64,000 nt of DNA from contig NZ_JAGHZS010000007.1 of assembly GCF_017745275.1 (NCBI RefSeq), positions 440,751-504,750 of the forward strand, in the 5' to 3' direction. Position numbers and translations under genes: made by a program. This document shows positions 33,428-42,716 of this stretch, in pieces. Source of the DNA: Chitinophaga sp. Lineage in GTDB: Bacteria; Bacteroidota; Bacteroidia; Chitinophagales; Chitinophagaceae. How positions within the stretch are numbered: position 1 is the stretch's first letter; every line of letters begins with the position of its first letter. The notes beneath the pieces are model-generated. The model saw nothing but the letters and a program-made list of their open reading frames with translations, was not told where the DNA came from and ran no database searches.

Positions 33428-34405
33428 ATGGAGCATTTAGACACCTACCTATATGAACTTATAGCTAAAAAGCTTGCTGGTCATTGTACCGACGCAGAAT
33501 CTGCCGAATTACAAAAATGGCTGGATGCCTCTCCTGAAAACCAGGCGGAGTTTAATGCTTTGAGCACCATCTGGAAGGATAGTTCCAAAGCCGCCGGCAC
33601 TTCGCGACAATACAATACTACGGCTGCCTGGAACAAAACCAGCCAGGCCATTCAACCTCCTGTTTCCCGGATTAAAACACTCTATACCAAATACGCTGCC
33701 GCAGCAGCTATCATATTACTTTTAACAGGAGGAGCATGGTGGCTGGAAAGTCGCTCTTCCCTGAAAAAACATGAACTGGCCGCTAACGACGGTAAAATAA
33801 AAAGCCTGGAATTACCTGATAAATCTACAGTAACCCTGCGTCAGGGCGCCCGTATCCGGTATATCAACGGCTATCATCACGATCAGCGCGTGGTGGAACT
33901 GGAAGGAGAAGCATTTTTCGAAATCGCCAATGATCCCGGACACCCCTTCCTCGTAAAAACACCTAATCAATCGGTGATAGAAGTATTGGGTACCTCTTTT
34001 ACTGTGCAAACGGGGAAAGACAGTACCGCTGTCATCGTTGCTTCCGGGCGCGTAAAGCTTGGCGTAGAAGGTGATACAACAGCCCTCATCCTGGGCAGCG
34101 GACAAAAAGGAACCTGGGGCAATGGCCAGTTATACGCCGGTAATAATAAAAATTTAAATTTTATTGCCTGGAAAACCGGCATTTTGCAATTTAATGATGA
34201 ATCATTGCTTGAAATATTGCCACAATTAGCCGACTTTTACGCAAAAGAAATCAGGATTGACGATCAATACCGTGAAATAGCCTCGCAGCAAAAAGCTACG
34301 ATCACCTTCCGGAATCAGTCCTGTGATGATGTTTTGCATGAATTACAACTATTGCTTGGGTTTAAATACCAACAAAACGGCGATACCATCGTCATTAGCC
34401 AGTAA
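33428..34405 (+). CDS. FecR-type anti-sigma factor
   Basis: A 325-residue protein: N-terminal cytoplasmic part (1-85) that binds the sigma factor, one transmembrane helix (about 87-106, AAAAAIILLLTGGAWWL), then the FecR domain (115-205, ending near VIVASGRVKLGVEGD) and a C-terminal DUF4974 domain (LLEILPQLADFYAKEIRIDD). The periplasmic part should contact the STN domain of the receptor encoded next, whose start overlaps the end of this gene by about 68 bases. Confidence 0.95.
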   Translation: MEHLDTYLYELIAKKLAGHCTDAESAELQKWLDASPENQAEFNALSTIWKDSSKAAGTSRQYNTTAAWNKTSQAIQPPVSRIKTLYTKYAAAAAIILLLTGGAWWLESRSSLKKHELAANDGKIKSLELPDKSTVTLRQGARIRYINGYHHDQRVVELEGEAFFEIANDPGHPFLVKTPNQSVIEVLGTSFTVQTGKDSTAVIVASGRVKLGVEGDTTALILGSGQKGTWGNGQLYAGNNKNLNFIAWKTGILQFNDESLLEILPQLADFYAKEIRIDDQYREIASQQKATITFRNQSCDDVLHELQLLLGFKYQQNGDTIVISQ

Positions 34406-37037
34406 TTTTAGTCGTTTTTTATACCTCCTGAGTTTTGTTTTATTGTTCTGTGCTACTTCCCTACAGGCACAGAACAATGAAAGTGATTTGCTGCAACAAG
34501 CCTATACACCCCCTTCCCGGCAAGGTACCATCCTTTTTTTCATACAGCACATTCAAAAAAGTACCGGGATCAACATATCTTACAGCTCCAGCTTTCTGCA
34601 CCTAAATAAAAAAGTACAGTTAAATGGAACAGAACATACTACCGGCGCCATTTTAAACACCATTTTACAGGGAACCGGTATCCAGGCAGCGGCGTTAAAT
34701 GGCAAAATATTCCTGCTGCGCGAAAACTCCCAGACACAATATTACACCATCAGTGGCTTTGTAAAAGAAGCCAGCAGCAATGAACTGATCATCAATGCTT
34801 CGGTATATGACCCTGTTACCCGCAAAGGCACGGAAACCAATGCATTCGGTTTCTATAGCCTGCAGGTACCGGATTCCTGCCAGGGTGTTGTGTTTTCCCA
34901 TGTAGGCTACCAGCCTGCGTTTCAACATCTCCCTCCGCCCGACGAAGGACAGCTGGACATACACCTGGAGCCCCGCAGTACACTGCAAACCGTGGTGGTA
35001 AAAGGAGAACATGAAGACGTAGCCTCCCAGCAAAGCTATATCAACATGCCCGTGGGCTATGTATCCGGCTTTCCCGCCTTGCTGGGAGAAAAGGATGTAT
35101 TGAAATCCCTGCAACTGTACCCTGGTACCAGCAGCTCCCTGGAAAGTAGCGCCAACCTACTGATCAGGGGCGGTGGCGCTGACCAGAACCTTTACCTGCT
35201 GGACGGCGTTCCGCTTTATCATACCGGTCACCTGTTTGGGCTCTTTTCTATTTTCAATGGCGATGCCATAAAAGATGTATCACTGTATAAAGATGCCTTC
35301 CCGGCACGTTATGGCGGCCGCCTGTCGTCTGTGGTAGACATCCGTACCAGAGACGGAGACATGAAAAACTGGCACGGCAGCTTTAAACTCAGCCCCGTGT
35401 CCGGCAATATATTACTGGAAGGTCCTATCGTAAAAGATAAAAGCTCCGCCTCCCTGTCGCTTCGCCGCTCACTGGTAGATATCCTGTATGGTAGCAGGTA
35501 TCTTTCTGACTACGGCAAATATTATCTCTATGACGTTAACTTCAAACTGAACCAGGTCATTAATGACAGGAACCGGTTGTACATCAGTTTCTATAAAGGA
35601 CAGGACAAAATGTTCATCCAGAGTACGAACCCTGTAATACAACTGTTCGACGATTACAATTTTGACTGGAGTAATATTACTGCCGCAGCGAAATGGACAC
35701 GGGTGGTTAGTCCGAAAATATTCACCAATACCATTGCCACCTACAGCCGTTTTTATAATGTATTCACACAAAACTCCATTATCCCTCTCTCCTTTTTCGA
35801 CTCGTTATTTGTAAAAGGTAAAGGTGTTTCCAGGGTGCGGGACGTGGCGATTAAAAACGAAACGGAATACAACGTGAGCAACTGGCAACATATTTCTTTC
35901 GGAGGCAGTTATACTTATCACAACTTTGCACCGACCGCCTATCATAACAATATTTCCGCCGGAGAAGCCATGCAGCGAAAGGCGCCCATTTATTACATGT
36001 CGGAATTTTCCGCTTATGGCGAGGATGAACTGAGTTTATTAAACGACCGGCTGGTGATCCGACCCGGTCTACACCTTGGGGCGCTGGCGCAAAAAACGTC
36101 CTTCTACACCAGCTTACAACCACGCTTAATGGTGCGGTGGCAATTGCCAAAATCCCAATACATACAATTGTCGTTTGCAAAAATGACGCAGTTTGTACAC
36201 CAACTGACCACCCCCGTCATTAACTTACCCACTGATTTGTGGGTACCCAGCACGGAAAATATCAAACCTGAACATGCCTTTTCATATGGCCTGGCCTATC
36301 AGCGTCAATGGCAGGGCAATTGGCGATTCAATGTAAACCTGTATTATAAGCAACTCAAAAATATTGTGACTACCAACACGGTACTGAATATCTTTGATAA
36401 CTCGGACTTGTGGGAGAAAAAAGTAATTGCCGGCAATGGCTATAACTACGGCAGTGAACTGTTGCTGGAAAAAACACAGGGACGATTCACCGGGATCTTT
36501 TCCTATTCGCTTTCCTGGGCATGGCGGCAGTTTGACCGGATAAACGGTGGAAAGATGTACCCCTATAAAGAAGACCGGAGACATAATATTTCACTGGCGC
36601 TTAAATACCAGTTTAATCCCAAGTGGACAGTTTCTGCTACTTATAAATTTGCGTCTGGCGCTCCTTTTACCCTGCCAGTGCAAATATTCCCCGACTTCGA
36701 CTGGAGCCGGAATATCAAAGGATACCTGGATGAGCGCTATTCCCCCTTCTCTACCAGCCAGGTTAACTATCTCCCATATATAGCCCGCCTGAATAACTAC
36801 CGCTTAAACCCGGTACATCACCTGGATATAGGTACTACGCTGCTCCTGGGAGGAGAAAAGCGTTTTCAGCATGTCATTTCAGGGGGCATTTACAACATCT
36901 ATAATCGTAGTAATCCATTTATTGTCAGCTTTGACCAATTTTCTTATTTTGCTTTTGATGACATATACCCGTTACAGTTATACCAATACAGTTTGTTCCG
37001 GGCATTACCTTATCTGAGTTATACTTTCAAATTTTAA
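34338..37037 (+). CDS. TonB-dependent receptor with STN and carboxypeptidase-like domains
   Basis: About 899 residues from the ATG at 34338; ATGs at 34323 and 34326 are alternatives. All lie inside the FecR gene, as no start codon exists between its stop and the signal peptide (FLYLLSFVLLFCATSLQAQ). After the signal come an STN domain (TGINISYSSSFLHL, for the signal to FecR), a carboxypeptidase-regulatory-like domain (YTISGFVKEASSNELIINAS), the plug (GEKDVLKSLQLYPGT, ANLLIRGGGADQNLYLLDG) and the 22-strand barrel to YTFKF. The ligand is unknown. This receptor with a following DUF4249 gene is a common Bacteroidota pair. Confidence 0.93.
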   Translation: MNYNYCLGLNTNKTAIPSSLASNFSRFLYLLSFVLLFCATSLQAQNNESDLLQQAYTPPSRQGTILFFIQHIQKSTGINISYSSSFLHLNKKVQLNGTEHTTGAILNTILQGTGIQAAALNGKIFLLRENSQTQYYTISGFVKEASSNELIINASVYDPVTRKGTETNAFGFYSLQVPDSCQGVVFSHVGYQPAFQHLPPPDEGQLDIHLEPRSTLQTVVVKGEHEDVASQQSYINMPVGYVSGFPALLGEKDVLKSLQLYPGTSSSLESSANLLIRGGGADQNLYLLDGVPLYHTGHLFGLFSIFNGDAIKDVSLYKDAFPARYGGRLSSVVDIRTRDGDMKNWHGSFKLSPVSGNILLEGPIVKDKSSASLSLRRSLVDILYGSRYLSDYGKYYLYDVNFKLNQVINDRNRLYISFYKGQDKMFIQSTNPVIQLFDDYNFDWSNITAAAKWTRVVSPKIFTNTIATYSRFYNVFTQNSIIPLSFFDSLFVKGKGVSRVRDVAIKNETEYNVSNWQHISFGGSYTYHNFAPTAYHNNISAGEAMQRKAPIYYMSEFSAYGEDELSLLNDRLVIRPGLHLGALAQKTSFYTSLQPRLMVRWQLPKSQYIQLSFAKMTQFVHQLTTPVINLPTDLWVPSTENIKPEHAFSYGLAYQRQWQGNWRFNVNLYYKQLKNIVTTNTVLNIFDNSDLWEKKVIAGNGYNYGSELLLEKTQGRFTGIFSYSLSWAWRQFDRINGGKMYPYKEDRRHNISLALKYQFNPKWTVSATYKFASGAPFTLPVQIFPDFDWSRNIKGYLDERYSPFSTSQVNYLPYIARLNNYRLNPVHHLDIGTTLLLGGEKRFQHVISGGIYNIYNRSNPFIVSFDQFSYFAFDDIYPLQLYQYSLFRALPYLSYTFKF

Positions 37038-37039
37038 TC

Positions 37040-38065
37040 ATGAAGTACCTGTTGCCATTATTGTTGTTGGTGAGTATGATACTTCCGGGATGCGAGCAGG
37101 AACTTCCATTGCCGCATGTCAAAGCTGCTCCCCGTGGTGTTGTTTACGCTGAACTGGTTGCCAATGGTACCCCGGAAGTGCGTGTGGGCAAAAGTAAACC
37201 GGTATCGGGACCATTTCTCGACAACAGCTTTCAGTTGGTAGAAAATGCCAAAGTGCAGCTCCTGGACAAGAACGGACAACAACTGGAAATACTGTCATAT
37301 GTAAAGGATACCTCCAATGTGATGGGGCTTTATACCGGTAAAACCAAGCTGGATGCGGGTAAAAATTATAAACTGCAGGTAGATATCCCTACACTGAAAC
37401 CTATTACTGCCATGGCTACAATTCCGCCTCCCTTCCGGGTGGAGCTGCTGGATACTCTCCGGTCGCTGTTGAATGGCCGCCCGGTATTACGCTTTCACTT
37501 TACCGTATATCCGTTGCCGGGAGTAAAACAGTATTTGGTGATGGAAGCCTTGAAGCAAACGGTTGACGTAGATACCTCGTTTACCTACCAGGGCGTAAGG
37601 TATCGCAAAAGCGAACAGCCCGACCTCTATGAGTTGGCCAAAAACCTCCCCGGCGCTGCGATAAAGAAAGACAGTTTCTATATGAACGACTACCTCCGTA
37701 TCCCTTGCTATACACAGGATGAGAATGCGGATAATAACCAGGTAGGTGGACTCAATGAGAACTATAACAGTATCCTTTTTACGCAAACCGGTAAACCACT
37801 CACCACCTATTTCTATATCAATGCTACCGCCCTTAGTACCAACCCGGCTGAAGCCATTGCTCCTGTGGGAAGAGTGCTGGTATATGTAAAATCCGTTTCA
37901 AGAGAGTATTATGATTTCCTGCTTACCTACGAAAAAGTGAAGCGTAACCCAGGGCTTAACAGCCTTATACAGGCCATACAATTGCGAAGCAATACCCAGG
38001 GAGGATTGGGTGTAGTAGGTGGCAGTTACCAGAAGGTGTATTATCTTTACTATGATAAGTTATAA
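37040..38065 (+). CDS. DUF4249 lipoprotein, receptor partner
   Basis: A 341-residue lipoprotein (lipobox MILPGCE) of the DUF4249 family. The mature part opens with a beta-sandwich (VVYAELVANGTPEVRVGKSK, NAKVQLLDKNGQQLEI) resembling the carboxypeptidase-like fold. It starts 2 bases after the receptor stop. These proteins are thought to sit on the outer membrane with the receptor, much as SusD does with SusC; this role is inferred from genomic pairing. Confidence 0.9.
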   Translation: MKYLLPLLLLVSMILPGCEQELPLPHVKAAPRGVVYAELVANGTPEVRVGKSKPVSGPFLDNSFQLVENAKVQLLDKNGQQLEILSYVKDTSNVMGLYTGKTKLDAGKNYKLQVDIPTLKPITAMATIPPPFRVELLDTLRSLLNGRPVLRFHFTVYPLPGVKQYLVMEALKQTVDVDTSFTYQGVRYRKSEQPDLYELAKNLPGAAIKKDSFYMNDYLRIPCYTQDENADNNQVGGLNENYNSILFTQTGKPLTTYFYINATALSTNPAEAIAPVGRVLVYVKSVSREYYDFLLTYEKVKRNPGLNSLIQAIQLRSNTQGGLGVVGGSYQKVYYLYYDKL

Positions 38066-38188
38066 ATAAGCAGAAAGCAGAAAGCATAAAGCATAAAGCT
38101 ATTTGAGCGAATGATTGGAGCGTATAAGTATTCGCTTTGATCATTCGCTCAATAGCTTTATGCTTTTTGCTTTATGCTTTCTGCTTAT
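38066..38188. repeat. Hairpin repeat, copy F
   Basis: Arms of about 49-50 bases (38066-38115 with 38140-38188) match almost fully apart from one indel and a few differences in the AAAGC unit chain. The centre includes GAGCGAATGAT. It begins right after the DUF4249 stop and ends right before the converging M1 peptidase stop, filling the gap. Confidence 0.9.
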
Positions 38189-38189
38189 A

Positions 38190-40046
38190 TTATTTCACTT
38201 CATAAACATTGTCTCTTTTATTAATATCCGCTACCCAGGTACTACCCAGTATTACTTTTTTTATTTTTTGGGGAGATGAAAATGCGAGTGATACTGTTTT
38301 ATTTCCTTTCTCCCAGGCCGCTATGCTCCGGTGGATTTTAGTGGTGGTATTGTCGTTGAAGACAACAGTAACATCAATAGGCACGGGTTTGTTACCTATA
38401 GAACGAATTTCTATGAGTGCCTGTTTTCCCTTCTGCGTTACTTTGCTGATGCCCAGATCAGGATAGCCATTATCGAAGAACCAGCTTTTCCAGAACCAGT
38501 CCATATTTCTGCCTGCACCGGTATTCATGCAATAGAAGAAGTCGTAAGGCTGCGGATGCTTTCCATGCCACTGGGCGATATAGTGATGCAGGGCTTTGAG
38601 AAAAAGACTATCTCCCAGCATATCTTTTACATACAGGTACCCCAAAGCGGGTTTAGGATAAGAATTTGTGACGTAGGCTTCCGTAGTTTGATTGGAAGGT
38701 GTCATGATTGGCAGATCAGCGGCCTTACCGGCGATAAAGTTGTAGGGGGCCATGCCATAGTCATCTACAATAGTGCTGTCTATACACGGCGAAATAATCC
38801 ATTCTCCAATAGTGGCCCACCCTTCGTCCATCCAGGCGTATAGTGTTTCGTTGGTACCCATATAAAAGGGGAAGATGGTATGAAATATTTCATGGTCAGT
38901 GAGCTCAATAGCCTGGGCTTTATCAGCCAGTGGATTATCGTTCACCATCATGGGATATTCCATCTGGTCGAGGCCATCGAACACCGTTTCATGGTTATAC
39001 GGATAGGGCCATTTAGGGAAGTAGTGGCTTATTTTATCTACCGTAACGCGGGCATAATGTATCACATCAAAGAAATCGGCGTGGGCCGCATTAAAAGCAA
39101 CGTCTACGCGGGTACGTCTTTTCGTGGAGGCATCAACTTCCACGCTGGTGGCGTTCCACAGGTAGTGATTGCTCACAGCAAAGGCGAAGTCAGTGACATT
39201 GGCAGCTTCATAGCGCCAGGTCTGGCTGTTTTTATTCCGGGAGATGTTACCCTCGCGGATATCATTGCTATCTATCACCGCTATGATGTCGTTGCTTTTT
39301 TCAGCGGTAGCAATGCGTTGTACATATTTATCGTTATATACTTCGCTGGTATTTTTAAGATCCCCGGTAGCCCACACCTGGTAATTGCCTGGTACGGTGA
39401 TGGCTACACGAAAATCGCTGAAATCGTTATAAAACTCCTGGGTACCGATATAAGGAATCATATCCCAACCGTTAACATCATCATATACCGCGATGCGTGG
39501 GAAAAAGTAGGCGATGAAATAAGCGCCGCTGTCTACCGCTCCTGTTCTGATATGGGTGTTTTCACTGAGTGTATAGGAAAAGTCCAGGTCGAAACGGGCG
39601 GTTTGTCCGGGATACAAGGCGGGGATGCTCATTGGCATATTGGTACCGCGGGGAACACCGGGCATAGGTTTATCTGTGCCATTCACCTTCATATTTTTGA
39701 TAACGACACCATCGGTGAGGTCATCCGGGGCAACGCCCATACTTCTGACAGCACCCTTTTGAAAGAGGTTGGAAAACAGCTTTATGTTAACCATGTTCAG
39801 CGTATCGGGACTATTGTTGGTATAACTGATTTGTTCGGTGCCTGATACCAGGTTGTTTGTGGGGTCGAAGGAGACGCGGATATCGTAGGCAGCTTTATTC
39901 TGCCAGTACTTGCTTCCAGGGGCACCACTATACGATCTGGTTTGCTGGTCATATGCTTTCCTGGTGCTCAGCGGCATATATAATGGGGTTTGCGCGAAGG
40001 TTTGTTGCGCCATTAGCAGCAACAAAAAAATACAATATTTTCTCAT
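38190..40046 (-). CDS. M1-family metallopeptidase
   Basis: A 618-residue exported gluzincin with signal peptide (MRKYCIFLLLLMAQQTFAQ). The zinc site is H385-E386-x-x-H389 in HEIFH, with the third ligand E408 in DEGWAT. FDGLDQMEYPMM stands where the GAMEN substrate motif occurs in aminopeptidase N. An N-terminal M1 beta-domain and C-terminal part are present. Probably a periplasmic aminopeptidase for peptide uptake. The converging end is shared with the hairpin repeat F. Confidence 0.92.
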   Translation of the reverse strand: MRKYCIFLLLLMAQQTFAQTPLYMPLSTRKAYDQQTRSYSGAPGSKYWQNKAAYDIRVSFDPTNNLVSGTEQISYTNNSPDTLNMVNIKLFSNLFQKGAVRSMGVAPDDLTDGVVIKNMKVNGTDKPMPGVPRGTNMPMSIPALYPGQTARFDLDFSYTLSENTHIRTGAVDSGAYFIAYFFPRIAVYDDVNGWDMIPYIGTQEFYNDFSDFRVAITVPGNYQVWATGDLKNTSEVYNDKYVQRIATAEKSNDIIAVIDSNDIREGNISRNKNSQTWRYEAANVTDFAFAVSNHYLWNATSVEVDASTKRRTRVDVAFNAAHADFFDVIHYARVTVDKISHYFPKWPYPYNHETVFDGLDQMEYPMMVNDNPLADKAQAIELTDHEIFHTIFPFYMGTNETLYAWMDEGWATIGEWIISPCIDSTIVDDYGMAPYNFIAGKAADLPIMTPSNQTTEAYVTNSYPKPALGYLYVKDMLGDSLFLKALHHYIAQWHGKHPQPYDFFYCMNTGAGRNMDWFWKSWFFDNGYPDLGISKVTQKGKQALIEIRSIGNKPVPIDVTVVFNDNTTTKIHRSIAAWEKGNKTVSLAFSSPQKIKKVILGSTWVADINKRDNVYEVK

Positions 40047-40117
40047 AAACTCAATAAAAGCAATCTCTTCAAATGTAGGGAATAAGTATGAAAGTGCGCG
40101 ACAGATATGAGCGTTGG

Positions 40118-40459
40118 CTAGAAGAGCTGCCGGGTGGTATCAGCCGGAACTTTCAGGGAGTCGGTTACCACGTGCCCGCTGTCGGCCGGAACGGCGGTGC
40201 TGTCGTTGCCGTGACTGTCTTTACCAGGCATAGGAATAGTGGGCCCGGTATGACGTCGTTTAGCGGTATAGCCAGATACGCTGCCCCGTTGCTGCATATC
40301 TTTCATTGTTTTTTTATCAAAGAGATATTTGGGATGTTTCTCCGGCCGTAGTCCCCGGTCAAATTGTGCCTCTGCTCCTATAGCGGGGGCAGTATAAACC
40401 TTTTGGGAAGAATGACAAGCCAGGAGTACAACACAGGCTGCCGGTACCAGGTACTTCAT
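40118..40459 (-). CDS. Small lipoprotein, unknown
   Basis: About 113 residues from MKYLVPAACV; ten more residues upstream are less likely. The lipobox is VVLLAC. The rest is hydrophilic and low-complexity (HTGPTIPMPGKDSHGNDST), without a known domain. It is probably real because of the clean lipoprotein signal, but nothing about its role can be read. Confidence 0.6.
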   Translation of the reverse strand: MKYLVPAACVVLLACHSSQKVYTAPAIGAEAQFDRGLRPEKHPKYLFDKKTMKDMQQRGSVSGYTAKRRHTGPTIPMPGKDSHGNDSTAVPADSGHVVTDSLKVPADTTRQLF

Positions 40460-40718
40460 GCAAATAAGTATGAGCGTGAGTATAGGCAAGGGAAAGGGGA
40501 CACCGATATAACGTAGCGGAAGAGGTTTTATTATGATGAATATCCGATGAAGGCAGATGTCTGCCGTTCTATTTTGAAATTCAAGGCCCCTGTATTATTT
40601 TTAACCTAAATTCGTTAGGTGGTCATGCCCTTGTTCTAACTATTTTTTATCTTTAACCGCTATTTCAATCCCGATGAAAACCCTCCCGCAGGAGAGTCAC
40701 GGCTAACAACAAAGTACT

Positions 40719-41810
40719 ATGAAAGTATCAACAACCAGCTTCCCAAGCGTTTTTGAGACCGCATTCGGAAACACAGAAAACTCAAGTAAGGACCTTCTCA
40801 ATGGATTAAAAATTAAAAAAGACGATACCTGGTACCTGGTGGGCAACCTGGCCAAAAGAGGTGGTATCAATCCGGGCAGGGTCACCAATGCGGCTCCGTC
40901 GGAAGAGGACTATGAAATATTATTCAAAGCGGCTTTGTTGAATACTATTGATAAAGTACAGCAACCTATTGCATTAACTGTTGGCTTCCCTTTCTCTACC
41001 TACAACATTTACAAAACGGCTGCCGAGCAGTTCCTGAGTAAAAGACATTTCCTGATTGACTACGATACACAAACATACAATACCAAAGGCTCTTTCAAAA
41101 AAGCCATGTTTGATATTGAAAAGTATGAAGTGATCCCTGAAATTGTGGGTGGTATTATTGGATTAAAGAAAACCATTAATGAGCCTCAGCTGGATAACTT
41201 CATCGCTATCAGCTTTGGCTTTGGTACCATTGAAGGTGGCATGGCTACCGGCGATGGTTTGATTCACCGTACCTGTTTCAGTTCGCATGGTATTCGTTAT
41301 GCTATTAACAACCTTACCCGTGAGTTGAACCAGAAACATTACCTGGAAATGAAAAACGAGCACCAGGTAGATGATGCCTTTATGAAAGGCTCCATCTTTA
41401 CCAACCGCAAGCGCATTGATCTGCGTGACATGCGTAAAGGTGTGCTGACGCAATATTATAAAGAGGTGGTATCCCCGCTGATGCGTAGTTATTTCACCGA
41501 CCTGGATTTTGAAACCTGCGAAAAAATTTACCTGATGGGTGGTGGCGCTCACTATCGTGAACTGACAGATGCATTTGTAGAAGAGTTCCGCGATTTCATC
41601 CCGGTGGAGGTAGCTCCCGAGCCGGAAAAACTGATGAGTATCGGCTATCTCTACAACTCACTGAGGATTTCCGATAATAAGCCGCAACGGAGTGTAGGAT
41701 TAGACCTGGGCAACTCCAGCTCTATCATTTCTACCTTTGATGATCAGGTACAACACGCCCCAACTATCACACCTAATCCGAATATAAACCCGAATCCTGT
41801 CACCCTCTAA
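40719..41810 (+). CDS. Actin-like ATPase (ParM-related) with circularly permuted nucleotide site
   Basis: A 363-residue protein of the actin/ParM fold. Motifs run in ParM order: SFPSVFETA (7-15), WYLVGNLAKRGG (38-49), ALTVGFPFSTYN (85-96), YEVIPEIVGGIIG (136-148), a phosphate-2-like FIAISFGFGTIEGG (161-174), the adenosine motif IYLMGGGAHYREL (270-282), and the final helix EKLMSIGYLYNSL. The usual N-terminal phosphate-1 hairpin is missing; the protein starts right after it. A good phosphate-1 motif, SVGLDLGNSSSIIS, is instead at 325-338, before a proline/asparagine tail. A stop codon shortly upstream rules out a hidden N-terminus. The phosphate-2 aspartate is serine. It should form filaments; polymerisation is inferred. 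A bactofilin gene follows 9 bases later. Confidence 0.78.
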   Translation: MKVSTTSFPSVFETAFGNTENSSKDLLNGLKIKKDDTWYLVGNLAKRGGINPGRVTNAAPSEEDYEILFKAALLNTIDKVQQPIALTVGFPFSTYNIYKTAAEQFLSKRHFLIDYDTQTYNTKGSFKKAMFDIEKYEVIPEIVGGIIGLKKTINEPQLDNFIAISFGFGTIEGGMATGDGLIHRTCFSSHGIRYAINNLTRELNQKHYLEMKNEHQVDDAFMKGSIFTNRKRIDLRDMRKGVLTQYYKEVVSPLMRSYFTDLDFETCEKIYLMGGGAHYRELTDAFVEEFRDFIPVEVAPEPEKLMSIGYLYNSLRISDNKPQRSVGLDLGNSSSIISTFDDQVQHAPTITPNPNINPNPVTL

Positions 41811-41819
41811 CTCTAACGC

Positions 41820-42293
41820 GTGATCAACGTCAGACATTTTTTCCGAAATATAATTGTACCCGGAGCTTTCCGTATCCCTAAAACCGTATCCGTAAATGGC
41901 AGTATTGACGCCTCTGTTTCCGGACGGATTGATGGTCATGTGCGGGGCGATGTAAAAACCAGCGGCAAGCTGGTAGTGAGTGAAACGGCAAGTATACGTG
42001 GCCATATTTATGCTACAGACCTGGTAGTACACGGAAAAGTGTATGGCGATGTTTACATCAGTAACAAAGCCCATATCAGCAACAAAGCGCTGGTGAAAGG
42101 CGACGTGAACGCGATGGTACTTGAGATTGAAGAAGGAGCGGTAGTAGAAGGCGCGATCCGTAAAAATGTACCACCTGTACCAAAAAACGAACCGCATCAC
42201 ATTGCCGGCGATACAGAAGAAGTAAAAACGGCTGCACCTGCCGCATTAGCGGCACCTCCGGAGGAAGAAGAACAAAACACCAGTTGGTTCTGA
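41820..42293 (+). CDS. Bactofilin (polymer-forming cytoskeletal protein)
   Basis: A 157-residue bactofilin (DUF583). The core VNGSIDASVSGRIDGHVRGD, KLVVSETASIRGHIYA and KVYGDVYISNKAHISNKALV shows the repeating short strands of the right-handed beta-helix. An alanine/glutamate-rich tail (PAALAAPPEEEEQ) is probably disordered. The start is GTG, 9 bases after the actin-like gene stop. Bactofilins polymerise without nucleotide and anchor enzymes or shape the envelope. The tight pairing suggests the two cytoskeletal proteins act together. A good terminator (42325-42357) closes the unit. Confidence 0.93.
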   Translation: MINVRHFFRNIIVPGAFRIPKTVSVNGSIDASVSGRIDGHVRGDVKTSGKLVVSETASIRGHIYATDLVVHGKVYGDVYISNKAHISNKALVKGDVNAMVLEIEEGAVVEGAIRKNVPPVPKNEPHHIAGDTEEVKTAAPAALAAPPEEEEQNTSWF

Positions 42294-42324
42294 TCTCCCT
42301 GCCTTGCCAACAGATATCTTATCA

Positions 42325-42357
42325 GAAGGGCTGTTTCTATCAAAGAAACAGCCCTTC
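42325..42357. terminator. Terminator after bactofilin
   Basis: Perfect 14-bp stem (GAAGGGCTGTTTCT / AGAAACAGCCCTTC) with a 5-base loop, in the gap between converging genes. Only weak U-runs follow on either strand, so it may act on both transcripts. Confidence 0.75.
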
Positions 42358-42389
42358 ATCATTTAGTTTATCCCCCTTTAAAACGCCGT

Positions 42390-42623
42390 TTAATACCGCG
42401 GCTTTTTCAGGGGATCGAGTAACTGAGATAACCCATTCATTTTAATTACCAGCATTGTTTCCAGGAGCATGCCTAACTTCCCCTGTGGGAATCCTTTACG
42501 CTGAAACCATTCCAGGTAACTCACCGGCAGGTCGCAAAGCACTACATCTTTATACTTTCCAAAAGGCATTTTCATCACTACCAACTGTTGCAATAACGCC
42601 GGATCAGGCTGTGTCATCTCCAT
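42390..42623 (-). CDS. DUF3820 small protein
   Basis: About 77 residues from MEMTQPDPAL (an ATG at 42647 is also possible). The core MPFGKYKDVVLCDLPVSYLE-WFQRKGFPQGKLG-MLL matches the DUF3820 family, a compact domain seen also as part of putative quorum or exonuclease-associated proteins. No function is proven. It converges on the bactofilin gene. Confidence 0.85.
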   Translation of the reverse strand: MEMTQPDPALLQQLVVMKMPFGKYKDVVLCDLPVSYLEWFQRKGFPQGKLGMLLETMLVIKMNGLSQLLDPLKKPRY

Positions 42624-42716
42624 AAATGCTGATTTAAGTTGAAGCACGAATTTAAATTATAAATCGGTTTTCGCACGCTTCTTCGTATTTTGTACCTGCA
42701 CAAAAAAAGATCCCGG

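Noticed and set aside
38880..39845. 321-codon plus-strand open frame
   Set aside because: It is fully antisense to the M1 peptidase gene, which has intact zinc motifs and codon use. The plus-strand translation has no recognisable domain.
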